64,000 bases of DNA from Mycetocola_A sp015752285 (GTDB lineage: Bacteria > Actinomycetota > Actinomycetes > Actinomycetales > Microbacteriaceae): the NCBI RefSeq assembly GCF_015752285.1, contig NZ_JADOUY010000001.1, positions 620,001 to 684,000 on the forward strand. The letters are read 5' to 3'. Positions 40,494 to 49,460 of the stretch are shown here, piece after piece. The stretch's first letter is position 1. Every line of letters begins with the position of its first letter. The notes under the pieces were generated by a model. That model was not told the origin of the DNA and ran no database searches. It worked only from the letters and a program-made list of their open reading frames with translations. Position numbers and translations under genes: made by a program.

Positions 40494-40901
40494 CGCCCTG
40501 AGGTCGTTGCGTTCGCGGTGACGGAAACCGTGGCATCCGTTTGCTTGGTCGCAACGGGGCCGGATGCCGCGCGAGCGACGACAGAAACGGCTGAGGTTTC
40601 GCGGGATGTGTGACCGTTTCTGTCGTTGCGCGCGTCCAACGACCCATTGTGTCGTCGCAGGCCCCGAACGACCATTTCCGTCCGAGCCCGGTCGCCGACG
40701 AGCGCGATCGGGCTGGCCGCGAGCGATCGGCGGCACATCTGCGACCCGTGTGACGCCACATTACGGCTCAGGCTACGAAGTGTGACCTGCGCCCTGTTGC
40801 CGGCATCCGGTGCGCCCATAGAGTCGCTCACTACCAACCGGTGATCGCCGCGATTCCGCAGATTCGGCGCCTTTTCCCTGTCACACGAGAGCTGTTTTCG
40901 C
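40494..40901. other. 408-base gap with a complex inverted repeat and the ABC-operon promoter region
   Basis: The first half contains the palindrome listed at 40547-40673. The second half (40750-40901) must hold the promoter of the transporter operon; I see no clear riboswitch, operator or -10/-35 pair. No ORF is supported. Confidence 0.55.
40547..40673. repeat. Multi-arm inverted repeat after the MBL-fold gene
   Basis: Inner arms ACGACAGAAACGG (40578-40590) and CCGTTTCTGTCGT (40614-40626), extended by CGCGCG (40568-40573 / 40629-40634). Outer arms GGTCG-CAA-CGGGGCC (40547-40561) and GGCCCCG-AA-CGACC (40660-40673). Right flank contains CGACCATTT (40669-40677), also found in the palindrome at 47577. 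Begins 54 bases after the stop. Confidence 0.75.
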
Positions 40902-42542
40902 ATGTTACGAAACCCCGCAAAGCTTCTGTCCGTCGCCGCAGCAGGCGTGCTCGCCACGATGGCACTGACCGCATGCGCCGGCGGCGCGAGCGGTCCAGCC
41001 GACGATGCCAAGCGGGTCGACGGCGGCACCATCGAGTACGCCCACCAGCAGGAGCCGGCGTGCGTCTTCGGCGGCTGGATCGAGCAGGCGTACCTCAGCT
41101 ACCAGGTGCTCGACAACCTCACCTCCCTCGACGAAGACGGCACAGTGGTGCCGTGGCTCGCCGACGAGTGGAGCGCATCAGACGACGGACTCACCTGGAC
41201 CTTCACCCTCAAGGACGACGTCGAGTTCACCGACGGCACTCCGCTCACCGCCGAGGCCGTCGCCTACAACTTCGACTACTGGCTCGAGGGCGGCAATTCC
41301 ACGGCACAGGTCTGGCTCGAGGGCTACTACGAGTCTGCTGAAGCGATCGACGAGCAGACCCTCGCCGTGCACCTGACCGCCCCGTACCCGCGCCTCGCCG
41401 ACAACCTCTCGCAGAGCTACTTCGCCATCCAGTCGAAGGAAGCGCTCGAGACCCGCACGGACGAGGAGAACTGCGAGGCCCCGATCGGCTCAGGCGCCTT
41501 CGTCGTGAAGGAATGGAACCGCGGCGAGAACATCGTGCTCACCCGCAACGACGATTACACTTCGTGGCCAGCGAACGCGAAGCACGAGGGCCCGGCCAAC
41601 GTCGAGCAGATCAACTGGCGTTTCGTCGCCGACGGAACCACCCGCACCTCGGCACTCCGCGCAGACGAGGTCGACGCGCTCTACGACGTTCCGGCAATCG
41701 AATGGGCCGGTCTCGAGTCCGAAGGCTTCGAGCTCGCCAAGTATGTGACACCAGGCCGTCCCCAGCAGTTGAGCTTCAACACCGTCGAGGGTCCGTTCGT
41801 CGACGAGAACGTGCGCAAGGCCTTCGCGTACAGCCTCGACCGCGAAACCCTCGTCGAGACCATCGGCAAGGGCGTCATCCCCTACGAGGGCAACGGCGGC
41901 GTCAGCCAGTCGACTCCTGGCTACAGCCAGAAAGCGGCGGATGCCTACAGTTACGACATCGATCAGGCCAACGATCTGCTCGACGCCGCCGGCTGGACCG
42001 AAACGGATGCTGACGGGTACCGCACGAAAGACGGCGAGACGCTCGACGTCGTGCTGCCGTACGGCGCCGGGACGATCGTCAACGCCGAGGGAGCATCCAT
42101 CCTGCAGGGTGTGCAGGAGCAGGCGAAGGAAGCCGGCTTCAAGGTCGAACTCATCCCCGTTCCGCAGAGCGAGTTCTTCGCCGGTGCGTATTCGACGCCG
42201 GAGGAACGCGACATCGCCGCAGGCTACTGGACCGCGGTGACCGCCGGCATCCTGCACATCAATTGGCGCCAGAACCTGCCGGAGAGCCCGAACTTCAACA
42301 ACTCGGCGTTCTACAACGACCCGGTGCTCGAGGACCTCATCCTCGCCGCCAACTCCGAGCCTGACATCGACAAGCAGAACGGGCTCTACGCCGAAGCCCA
42401 GGAGTACATCGCCGACCACGCGCTGGCGATCGGTCTCTACGACCGCCTGTCGAGCCTCGCCGTGTCGCCGTACCTCAAGGGCGTGTGGCAGGAGAACGCA
42501 CAGGGAGGACCGGTGTTCCATGACGCTTACTTCGTCGAATAA
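40902..42542 (+). CDS. ABC transporter substrate-binding lipoprotein (SBP_bac_5 type)
   Basis: A 546-residue binding protein. Lipoprotein signal MLRNPAKLLSVAAAGVLATM ending in a lipobox LTAC. SBP_bac_5 features: VDGGTIEYAHQQEPACVFGG, WLADEWSASDDGLTWTFTLKDDVEFTDGTPLTAEAVAYNFDYW, GAFVVKEWNRGENIVLTRNDDY, and a C-terminal lobe with RKAFAYSLDRETLVETIGKG. The family binds peptides, opines, nickel or similar. It resembles the group I recall as TIGR04028, found next to luciferase-like monooxygenases, and one lies at the operon end here. First gene of a five-gene operon. Confidence 0.9.
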   Translation: MLRNPAKLLSVAAAGVLATMALTACAGGASGPADDAKRVDGGTIEYAHQQEPACVFGGWIEQAYLSYQVLDNLTSLDEDGTVVPWLADEWSASDDGLTWTFTLKDDVEFTDGTPLTAEAVAYNFDYWLEGGNSTAQVWLEGYYESAEAIDEQTLAVHLTAPYPRLADNLSQSYFAIQSKEALETRTDEENCEAPIGSGAFVVKEWNRGENIVLTRNDDYTSWPANAKHEGPANVEQINWRFVADGTTRTSALRADEVDALYDVPAIEWAGLESEGFELAKYVTPGRPQQLSFNTVEGPFVDENVRKAFAYSLDRETLVETIGKGVIPYEGNGGVSQSTPGYSQKAADAYSYDIDQANDLLDAAGWTETDADGYRTKDGETLDVVLPYGAGTIVNAEGASILQGVQEQAKEAGFKVELIPVPQSEFFAGAYSTPEERDIAAGYWTAVTAGILHINWRQNLPESPNFNNSAFYNDPVLEDLILAANSEPDIDKQNGLYAEAQEYIADHALAIGLYDRLSSLAVSPYLKGVWQENAQGGPVFHDAYFVE

Positions 42543-43557
42543 GCCCGTGGCGGATGCCGCGACCACCGCGGCCGCTGACGCTCAGGCGTCGGCGGCCAGG
42601 CGGGCATCGCGCAACCGGCTCCTCGCCCGTCGTATCGGCGAGAAACTCGTTGGTGCGGTGATCGTGTTGTGGGGCGCCGCGACTGCCGCGTTCCTCGCCC
42701 AGGCGGCACTGCCGGGGGATCGGGCCACCGTCATCCTCAACACCCGCGCCGGGCAGGCCATTCAGCGCACTCCGGAGGAACTCGCGCAGATCAACGAGCA
42801 GTACGGTCTGCTCAACCCGCTCGTCGTGCAGTACTTCGATTACATTCGGGCCCTGCTCACCGGCAACCTCGGAATGTCATACCAGCAGTACCGCCCGGTG
42901 GCCACGATCATTCTCGAGCAGATCGGCCCGACACTCGTCCTGACCCTCACAGCCATCGGGCTGTCGTGGCTGATCATGGTCGTCTGGATCATCCTCACCG
43001 CCGGGCGTGGGCCGAAGCTCAGCTCGTTCGGCGCCATCGTCGACACGACCACAGCCGGACTCCCGCACTACTGGCTCGCCATCCTGCTGCTGCTCGTCTT
43101 CTCGCTGAGCCTCGGCTGGTTCCCGGTGATCAGCGGCTCGAGCCCGGCCGGGCTCCTTCTCCCGGCACTCACCCTCGCCATCCCACTCGCCGGGTTCATG
43201 AGCCAGGCCACCCGCACCGAGTTCGAGAACTCGCTCGAGCAGCCATTCGTTCTCACCGCACGGATGCGTGGAATGAGCGATCTCGGAGTGCGGCTGCACC
43301 ACGTGCTACGGCATTCGGTGCTGCCCGCCGTGACCCTCTCAGGCTGGGCACTCGGCGCCACCATCTCCGGAGCCGTCGTCGTCGAAACGGTCTTCTCCCG
43401 GGCCGGGATCGGCCGGGTGCTCGTCACCGCGGTCTCTACCCAGGATCTCCCCATCGTCACCGGGGTGGTCGTGCTCATCGCCGCCCTCTACGTCGTCGCG
43501 AACCTGATCGTCGACCTCGTGTACGTGCTCATCGACCCGAGGTTGAAGAACTCATGA
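42520..43557 (+). CDS. ABC transporter permease (DppB type)
   Basis: A 345-residue permease with six to seven membrane helices. N-terminal helix about 43-63 preceded by an Ala-rich cytoplasmic leader, then the BPD_transp_1 domain (about 125-340), with the EAA-loop-like FVLTARMRGMSDLGVRLHHVLRHSVLPAVTLSGWALG. DppB features: LPGDRATVIL, YGLLNPLVVQYFDYI, LLTGNLGMSY. Overlaps the binding-protein gene by 23 bases and is followed by an ATGA overlap. Pairs with the DppC-type permease in the membrane channel. Confidence 0.92.
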   Translation: MTLTSSNKPVADAATTAAADAQASAARRASRNRLLARRIGEKLVGAVIVLWGAATAAFLAQAALPGDRATVILNTRAGQAIQRTPEELAQINEQYGLLNPLVVQYFDYIRALLTGNLGMSYQQYRPVATIILEQIGPTLVLTLTAIGLSWLIMVVWIILTAGRGPKLSSFGAIVDTTTAGLPHYWLAILLLLVFSLSLGWFPVISGSSPAGLLLPALTLAIPLAGFMSQATRTEFENSLEQPFVLTARMRGMSDLGVRLHHVLRHSVLPAVTLSGWALGATISGAVVVETVFSRAGIGRVLVTAVSTQDLPIVTGVVVLIAALYVVANLIVDLVYVLIDPRLKNS

Positions 43558-44417
43558 CCCTGCAACAGAAAGTTCCCGTCACTCCGCCGGCCGCGCGGTC
43601 ACGCAAAAAATCTGTGGTGCCGTGGGGGCTGGGCACCGCCCTGGCCGCCCTGCTCTTCTTCGTGGTCGCGTTGATCGCACCGCAGGTGCTCGCCACCCAC
43701 GACCCCTACGCGCTCGACCTTGCGAACTCACTTCAGCCGCCGTCGCTGGCGCACTGGTTCGGCACCGACGAGTCGGGCCGTGACCTCTACAGTCGCGTCA
43801 TCTGGGGCACCCGCGAATCGCTGCTCATCGGCATCGGAGCGACCGCGGCGAGCCTCACCATTGCGCTGATCCTCGGCTCGCTCGCGGCTCTCGCCGGCAA
43901 GTACGTTGCGGGAACTGTGAACCGGGTCATCGAGGTGCTCTTCGCCTTCCCGACTCTGCTGCTCGCGCTTCTCCTCGTCGCCGTGATCGGACCATCCGCG
44001 TTCTCTCAGGTCTTCGCCGTCGGCGTGGGCACGTCTCCCGGCTACGCCCGGATGATCCGCGGACAGATCCTCACCGCGAAGAACTCCGGTTACGTCGAAG
44101 CCGCGACGGCTCTCGGTCACAGTCGCGGTCGCATCCTTCGTTCCCACATCATCCCGAATGCCATCCGGCCGCTCGTGGCGATCATCGCGCTGTCGGTCGG
44201 CCAATCGATCGTGTGGGCATCGAGCCTCGCGTTCCTCGGCCTCGGCGTGGCACCGCCGTCGCCGGAGTGGGGCGCCCTGCTCGACGCCGGCCGTCTCTAC
44301 ATCACGCAGGCGCCGTGGCTCACCGTCATCCCCGGCCTCGTCATCGTGGCCCTGGCGATCGCGGCGACCACCCTCGGTAAGCACATCCAGGCTTCACTCG
44401 AGAAGGGCGAAAAATGA
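43554..44417 (+). CDS. ABC transporter permease (DppC type)
   Basis: A 287-residue permease starting MTLQQKVPVTPPAARSRKKS, whose ATG overlaps the previous stop (ATGA). DppC features: DPYALDLANSLQPPSLAHWFGTDESGRDLYSRVIWGTRESL, and the EAA loop TAKNSGYVEAATALGHSRGRILRSHIIPNAIRPL (about 170-203). Six membrane helices. It also overlaps the ATPase gene by 4 bases. Partner of the DppB-type subunit. Confidence 0.92.
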   Translation: MTLQQKVPVTPPAARSRKKSVVPWGLGTALAALLFFVVALIAPQVLATHDPYALDLANSLQPPSLAHWFGTDESGRDLYSRVIWGTRESLLIGIGATAASLTIALILGSLAALAGKYVAGTVNRVIEVLFAFPTLLLALLLVAVIGPSAFSQVFAVGVGTSPGYARMIRGQILTAKNSGYVEAATALGHSRGRILRSHIIPNAIRPLVAIIALSVGQSIVWASSLAFLGLGVAPPSPEWGALLDAGRLYITQAPWLTVIPGLVIVALAIAATTLGKHIQASLEKGEK

Positions 44418-46105
44418 CCGACCTGCTCACAAACAACCGAACGGATGCCACCGGTTCAGTGCACACGGACGCGCCACGCCTGTCCGTCCACAACCTGAAC
44501 GTCGGCTTCACCCGCGGCGGCGAGTTCCACGAGGTCGTTCGAGGTGTTTCCTTCGACCTTCACGGCGGCCAGTGCATCGCGATCGTCGGTGAATCGGGTT
44601 CGGGCAAGAGCGTCACCGCGCGCTCGATCGTGGGGCTGACCGGCCGGAACGCCACCGTCGACTCGTCGAGGATCAGTCTCGACGGTGAAGACCTCACCTC
44701 GGTGGGGGCGAAGCGTTGGCGTGAGATCCGCGGGCGCCGGATCGGCTTCATCCTTCAGGATGCTCTCGTCTCGCTCGACCCGCTCCGCCCGGTCGGCAAG
44801 GAGATCGAAGAGGCGCTCAAGCTGCACGGCTGGGGCGATCGGGCGAGCCGCAAACGCAAGGTGATCGAACTGCTCGACTCGGTCGGCGTTCCCCTCCCCG
44901 CGTTGCGTGCGCGGCAACGTCCCGACGAGCTCTCCGGTGGTCTTCGCCAGCGTGCGCTCATCGCATCCGCTCTCGCCCTCGACCCCGAGATCATCGTCGC
45001 AGACGAACCGACGACAGCCCTCGATGTCACCGTGCAGGCGCAGGTGCTCTCTCTTCTCACCGACACGAAGAGGCGCGGCGTCTCGATCATCCTCATCAGC
45101 CACGACCTGTCAGTGGTGGCGCACCTCGCCGATCACATCCTCGTGATGAAGGGCGGCGTTGTCGTCGAGAGCGGGTCCGCCCAGCAGGTTCTCACCGCTC
45201 CGGAACACGAGTACACGAAGAGCCTCATCGGGGCTGTGCCAGGCGAACACACTCGCGGGCGACGGCTCGGACCCCAACTCGACATCGTCGCCACAGCACA
45301 CCCGGCGCGTTTCGCTGAGGAGTTCGCCGACTATACCGGACCTGTGCTCGAGGCGAAGAACCTCGTGAAACGATTCCGGTCGCCGGACGGCAGCCTCTCG
45401 ACGGCGGTGAACGACGTGTCGTTCGAGCTCGAGCAGGGCACGACGCTCGGCATCGTCGGCGAGTCCGGATCGGGCAAGAGCACGACCGCGCGCATCGCCC
45501 TTGCACTGACGGATGCCGACGAAGGGTCGGTCACTCTGCTCGGCCGTGAGTGGTCGTCGATCCGCGAGTCCTCGCGGCGCTCGCTCCGCAAACGCATCTC
45601 GGTGGTCTACCAGGACCCGCTGAGTTCGTTCGATCCGCGCTGGAACACCGAGCGCATCCTGCTCGATGCCGTCACCGACGAAGAGCCGCGCAGCACCGCA
45701 GAGAAGAAGACGCGGGTGCGGGAACTGATCCGGCAGGTGGGGCTGACGGATGACATCCTGCCGCGCTTTCCGCTGCAGCTCTCGGGCGGGCAGCGGCAGC
45801 GGGTGGCGATCGCCCGGGCGCTGGCGCCGTCGCCGTCGGTGATCGTGCTCGACGAGGCCGTCTCGGCGCTCGACGTCTCGATCCAGGCGCAGATCCTCGA
45901 CCTGCTCGTCGAACTGCAGAAGCAGATCGGCCTGAGCTACCTGTTCATCTCCCACGACCTGGGAGTGATCAGCCACATCAGCGACCGGGTGCTCGTCATG
46001 AAGGACGGCGCCGTGGTCGAACGCGGAACCGCCGACGACGTCTTCAATCGCCCGCAGCATCCGTACACGCAGCAGCTCGTCTCGTCATTGCCCACTCTCG
46101 ACTGA
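44414..46105 (+). CDS. Fused double ABC ATPase (DppD-DppF type)
   Basis: A 563-residue protein with two nucleotide-binding domains. Domain 1 (about 15-275): Walker A GESGSGKS, signature LSGGLRQRALIASALALDPE, Walker B IIVADEPTTALD. Domain 2 (about 305-560): GESGSGKS, signature LSGGQRQRVAIARALAPSPS, Walker B VIVLDEAVSALD. Each has the oligopeptide-type C-terminal extension (HPYTQQLVSSLP in domain 2, EYTKSLIGAVPGEHTRG in domain 1). One gene supplies both ATPases, so the transporter needs no further subunit. Overlaps the permease by ATGA. Confidence 0.93.
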   Translation: MTDLLTNNRTDATGSVHTDAPRLSVHNLNVGFTRGGEFHEVVRGVSFDLHGGQCIAIVGESGSGKSVTARSIVGLTGRNATVDSSRISLDGEDLTSVGAKRWREIRGRRIGFILQDALVSLDPLRPVGKEIEEALKLHGWGDRASRKRKVIELLDSVGVPLPALRARQRPDELSGGLRQRALIASALALDPEIIVADEPTTALDVTVQAQVLSLLTDTKRRGVSIILISHDLSVVAHLADHILVMKGGVVVESGSAQQVLTAPEHEYTKSLIGAVPGEHTRGRRLGPQLDIVATAHPARFAEEFADYTGPVLEAKNLVKRFRSPDGSLSTAVNDVSFELEQGTTLGIVGESGSGKSTTARIALALTDADEGSVTLLGREWSSIRESSRRSLRKRISVVYQDPLSSFDPRWNTERILLDAVTDEEPRSTAEKKTRVRELIRQVGLTDDILPRFPLQLSGGQRQRVAIARALAPSPSVIVLDEAVSALDVSIQAQILDLLVELQKQIGLSYLFISHDLGVISHISDRVLVMKDGAVVERGTADDVFNRPQHPYTQQLVSSLPTLD

Positions 46106-46118
46106 TCGGAAGATCACC

Positions 46119-47516
46119 ATGCCCACGCCCCTTCACTTCAACGCGTTCGTGATGAACACCGGTTCGCACATCCATCACGGACAGTGGCGCCGACCTGATG
46201 CGCAGCAGACCGAGTTCAACGACGTGCAGACCTGGATCCACCTGGCGAAGCTGCTCGAGGAGGCGAAGTTCGATGCGATGTTCTTCGCCGACGTCAGCGG
46301 GCTGTACGGGGATTCGGATGCCGACTTCGACGTCTACGCGCGCGAGGGATTGCAGATTCCCAGCAACGACCCGACCGTGCTGCTCAGCGCCCTGGCCGTG
46401 AACACCGAGCACATCGGTCTCGCACTGACGTCGAATGTCGTTCAGAGCCATCCGTTCCACTTCGCGCGCCAGGTGTCGACCCTCGACCACATCTCGAACG
46501 GCCGGATCGCCTGGAACGTCGTCACGGGCATGCAGAACAACGGCGCGCGCAACTTCGGGCAGTCGCAGCTCACCGACCACACCGAACGCTACGAGTGGGC
46601 CGAGGAGTACGTCGACGTGACCTACAAACTGTGGGAGGGGTCGTGGGACGAGGGCGCTCTGCTCAAGGACAAGAAAGGGTCGTCGTTCTCGGATCCGTCG
46701 AAGATCCACAAGATCCACCACAGGGGCAAGCGGTACAGCGTGGAGGGCCCGCACCTTCCGTCGCCGTCACCGCAGCGAACCCCGGTGCTCTACCAGGCCG
46801 GCTCGTCGGCATCCGGTCGGGGATTCGCCGCCCGGAATGCTGAGGCCGTGTTCATTATCGCGCCGAGTCCGGCCGTCGCCGCCGAACAGATCGCCGAGAC
46901 GCGGGCTCTCGCCGTCTCGTACGGTCGCAATGCTGACGACATCAAGTTCTTCCAGGGGCTGAGCTTCGTGATCGGCGACACCGAGGAAGAGGCACGGGCC
47001 AAGGCTGTCGAGTACGAAAAGTACGTGAGCGTCGACGGGTATCTCGCCCACATGGCCGTCGTCGACAAGGACGGGCGGGTGTACGACCCGTCGACTCCGC
47101 TGAAGGATGTCGACACGAACGGCGCTCGCGGATTCCTCGAGTGGACGTCGCGATACATCACCGACCGGGAGCCGGTCGTCGGTGACCTCGGGATCCTGCA
47201 GGCGAGGAACACGCGGCTGGTCGGAACCCCCGAGTCGATCGCCGACCAGATCGAGGTCTGGCAGGCCGCGGGGGTCGACGGCATCAACGTCATCAACTGG
47301 GTGATCCCCGGATCGTTCGAGGAGTTCGCCGACCGGGTGCTCCCGGTGCTGCGTGAGCGAGGGCTCGCGCAATCGTCGTATGCGGATGGCCCGTTGAGGC
47401 AGAAGCTGTTCGGGTCGCCGCGACTCAACGAGCGGCATCCGGCGGCCCGATACCGGGGGGCGTTCGCGGCGGATGCTGCGCCGCAGGTCGTCGAAGAGCA
47501 GCTGGCTGGGGCGTAG
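46119..47516 (+). CDS. LLM-class flavin-dependent monooxygenase (NtaA/DmoA/SnaA/DszA type)
   Basis: A 465-residue bacterial-luciferase-like protein: HFNAFVMNTGSHIHHGQWRRPDAQ, LAKLLEEAKFDAMFFADVSG, TEHIGLALTSNVVQSHPFHFARQVSTLDHISNGRIAWNVVTG, YQAGSSASGRGFAARNAEAVF, GTPESIADQIEVWQAAGVDG. It uses reduced FMN to oxidise substrates such as nitrilotriacetate, dimethyl sulfide or dibenzothiophene sulfone in characterised relatives. Last gene of the transporter operon (13 bases after the ATPase stop), so it probably oxidises the imported compound. No flavin reductase is encoded here. Confidence 0.92.
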   Translation: MPTPLHFNAFVMNTGSHIHHGQWRRPDAQQTEFNDVQTWIHLAKLLEEAKFDAMFFADVSGLYGDSDADFDVYAREGLQIPSNDPTVLLSALAVNTEHIGLALTSNVVQSHPFHFARQVSTLDHISNGRIAWNVVTGMQNNGARNFGQSQLTDHTERYEWAEEYVDVTYKLWEGSWDEGALLKDKKGSSFSDPSKIHKIHHRGKRYSVEGPHLPSPSPQRTPVLYQAGSSASGRGFAARNAEAVFIIAPSPAVAAEQIAETRALAVSYGRNADDIKFFQGLSFVIGDTEEEARAKAVEYEKYVSVDGYLAHMAVVDKDGRVYDPSTPLKDVDTNGARGFLEWTSRYITDREPVVGDLGILQARNTRLVGTPESIADQIEVWQAAGVDGINVINWVIPGSFEEFADRVLPVLRERGLAQSSYADGPLRQKLFGSPRLNERHPAARYRGAFAADAAPQVVEEQLAGA

Positions 47517-47548
47517 AGCGCGGGCGGAACCGAGCGCGGTTGTTCAAG

Positions 47549-47595
47549 GGACACAAATGGTCGTCGAACGACGCGATCGACGACCATTTGTGTCC
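47549..47595. repeat. 19-base perfect inverted repeat between convergent genes
   Basis: GGACACAAATGGTCGTCGA (47549-47567) and its exact complement (47577-47595), loop ACGACGCGA. It begins 33 bases after the monooxygenase stop and ends 28 bases before the end of the convergent membrane-protein gene. No T-run. Confidence 0.88.
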
Positions 47596-47622
47596 GATGA
47601 CGCGCCGTGCGGCGCTGGGTGA

Positions 47623-48564
47623 CTACTCGGCGGCGAAGAAGAACGTGTCGCCGAGGAAGAGCGGCTCAACCGTCCAGGAGCCCGCCGCGGCATCCGCTGT
47701 GGGGATGGCGATGACGATGTTTCCCGTACCGCTCGCGTCGGGGTAGAGCTCGTTGATCTCCATGAACGTCGGCGACGGAGCGACGGCGAGCGCATCGGAC
47801 TGGGTGTGGGTCGTGCCCGCGGCAGAAACGTAGGTGATCTGCAGGTCGATCCAGGGTGTACCGGTCTCCGTGCCGGTGTACGTCACCGTCACGGGCAGAA
47901 GTGCGTACTGGAAGCCCTCCGGCGGCGCCTCGGTGAACTGGTTCTCGGCGAGGATGACATCCGTTGCGTCGAGCGTCGGGGCGCCGAGCGTCACCTCGTA
48001 GGTCGGTGCGCCCGCTGTCGTGATCTCGACGGTGGTGCCGATCGGTGCCGGGTTCTCGCGCGTGCCGACCTCAGCGGATGCCTCGGTCTCGGCTTCGTCA
48101 GCTTCTTCGGCCGGTGCTGCGTCGTCGGTTTCCTGGATGCTCGACTGAGGAAGCGCCTCATCGACGGCTGCCACGAAGCCGGCCGTGTAGGCAAAGGCGA
48201 GGACGATCGACAGGATGAGTGCGACGGCGGAGACGATCAGGCCGGCGACCCCGGCCTTCTTCGGCTTGTTCTTGCGCGTGATCGCGATGATGCCCAGAAT
48301 GATGCCGACCACGGCGAGGAAGCCGGAAACGTAGTTGACAAAGGGGATGAAAGCGCCGATGAACGCGAAGATTCCGACGATCAGGGCTGCGATGCCCAGA
48401 CCGTTTCCCGGCCTGGCCGGCGGCGTCGGCGGGAACTGGTTCGACGGCGGGTACGCGCCGGGAGGGCCGTACGGCGACGGCTCGGATCCGTATCCCGGCG
48501 GCGGGGTTACCGGTGGCGAAGATGGGACTGACTGGGGGGTGTATGGCTGCTGTGAATCGGACAT
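47623..48564 (-). CDS. Pro-rich membrane protein with DUF4190 and DUF4352-like domains
   Basis: A 313-residue protein. Residues 1-55 are a Pro/Gly/Tyr-rich cytoplasmic tail (YTPQSVPSSPPVTPPPGYGS). Membrane helices at about 58-82 and 86-103, then 108-133, give the GLGIAALIVGIFAFIGAFIP pattern of DUF4190. An acidic linker (TDDAAPAEEADEAETEASAE) leads to an extracytoplasmic beta-rich domain (about 170-310) resembling the DUF4352 immunoglobulin-like fold. Function unknown; it may be a cell-envelope protein. Confidence 0.78.
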   Translation of the reverse strand: MSDSQQPYTPQSVPSSPPVTPPPGYGSEPSPYGPPGAYPPSNQFPPTPPARPGNGLGIAALIVGIFAFIGAFIPFVNYVSGFLAVVGIILGIIAITRKNKPKKAGVAGLIVSAVALILSIVLAFAYTAGFVAAVDEALPQSSIQETDDAAPAEEADEAETEASAEVGTRENPAPIGTTVEITTAGAPTYEVTLGAPTLDATDVILAENQFTEAPPEGFQYALLPVTVTYTGTETGTPWIDLQITYVSAAGTTHTQSDALAVAPSPTFMEINELYPDASGTGNIVIAIPTADAAAGSWTVEPLFLGDTFFFAAE

Positions 48565-48692
48565 CCTTCGATTCTGTCGGTCGTCGATCGAGTTTCCAGC
48601 CCCTCAACTGGGGTTTGGGCACCCCACCTTCGGGGAGCCGCGGATGCCCGCCTTTACCCAGGAACCTCTCTGCTGATCTGGAGTTCGCGATG

Positions 48693-49409
48693 TCAGCTGG
48701 TCGCGCTGATGTGGTGGGCGATGGTCGGGATGAGGATCGGGAGGTTGACGCACAGGTGAAGGAGCATGCAGGCAGGCAGGTTCCGGGTCTTTGCATAGAG
48801 GACGTAGATGGCGATCGTTCCGACGCCTGCTGTCCACAGCCATTGAGGACCGAAAAACACGAGGTGCGGCGAGACGAACAGCGGGACGGTCACCGCGTAG
48901 GCGATCCAGCGTCGCCCGGTCAGTTCGCTGAGGCGCTCGATCGGGTACCCCCGATACAGGATCTCCTCGAATACGGCCGCCGAAACGATGATCCCGAGGA
49001 CTGCTGCGAGGGGCAGAGAGGTGATGGTCTCCGTGCCCGGGTCAGGAGCAGGTGGGAAGAACGTGATGATGATCCACTGCCATGCCATGTACGCGCCGAA
49101 CAGGTAGAGAGCCCATTCCACGTCCTTTGCGCATGGCTTCCGCAGGCCGATGGACGACAGTGGGCGGCGTTCGACGAGGAACATGTAGCCCACGAGGCTG
49201 ACGGCCGCGAGCACGTTCCAGAAGATCGATGACGCAGGACCCGCCATCCCGAGGTCGATACCGAGTATGTCGCGCAACCTCGGCAGCCACATGGGCGAGT
49301 AAGCGATGGCGATACCCCCCAGCGCGATCACTCCGAGCATCCGGGATCGCCGAGCGACCGAACCGCCGGGCCGACGACTTCGGGCATGGGAACCGTGCTC
49401 ATCGTTCAT
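48693..49409 (-). CDS. CPBP-family intramembrane metalloprotease
   Basis: A 238-residue membrane protein. Motif 1 FEEILYRGYPIERL (EExxxR, about 145-158), motif 2 FVSPHLVFFGP (His) and motif 3 HLCVNLP (H-x-x-x-N) are the glutamate/histidine active-site residues of CPBP/ABI (Rce1-like) proteases, in membrane helices. Start MNDEHGSH. Divergent from a TetR gene, with an 18-base palindrome in the 51-base gap. Bacterial CPBP proteins often serve in bacteriocin immunity or protein maturation; here the role is unknown. Confidence 0.87.
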   Translation of the reverse strand: MNDEHGSHARSRRPGGSVARRSRMLGVIALGGIAIAYSPMWLPRLRDILGIDLGMAGPASSIFWNVLAAVSLVGYMFLVERRPLSSIGLRKPCAKDVEWALYLFGAYMAWQWIIITFFPPAPDPGTETITSLPLAAVLGIIVSAAVFEEILYRGYPIERLSELTGRRWIAYAVTVPLFVSPHLVFFGPQWLWTAGVGTIAIYVLYAKTRNLPACMLLHLCVNLPILIPTIAHHISATS

Positions 49410-49421
49410 AGAGCACCCACT

Positions 49422-49439
49422 CTAGAGCAAGTGCTCTAG
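49422..49439. promoter_or_regulatory. Palindromic operator of the TetR/CPBP pair
   Basis: CTAGAGCA-AG-TGCTCTAG, perfect 8-base arms, 13 bases from the CPBP start and 22 bases before tetR. The gap is too short for separate control, so one site probably represses both. Confidence 0.8.
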
Positions 49440-49460
49440 TAAAGCACTAGGCTGGGTGCC

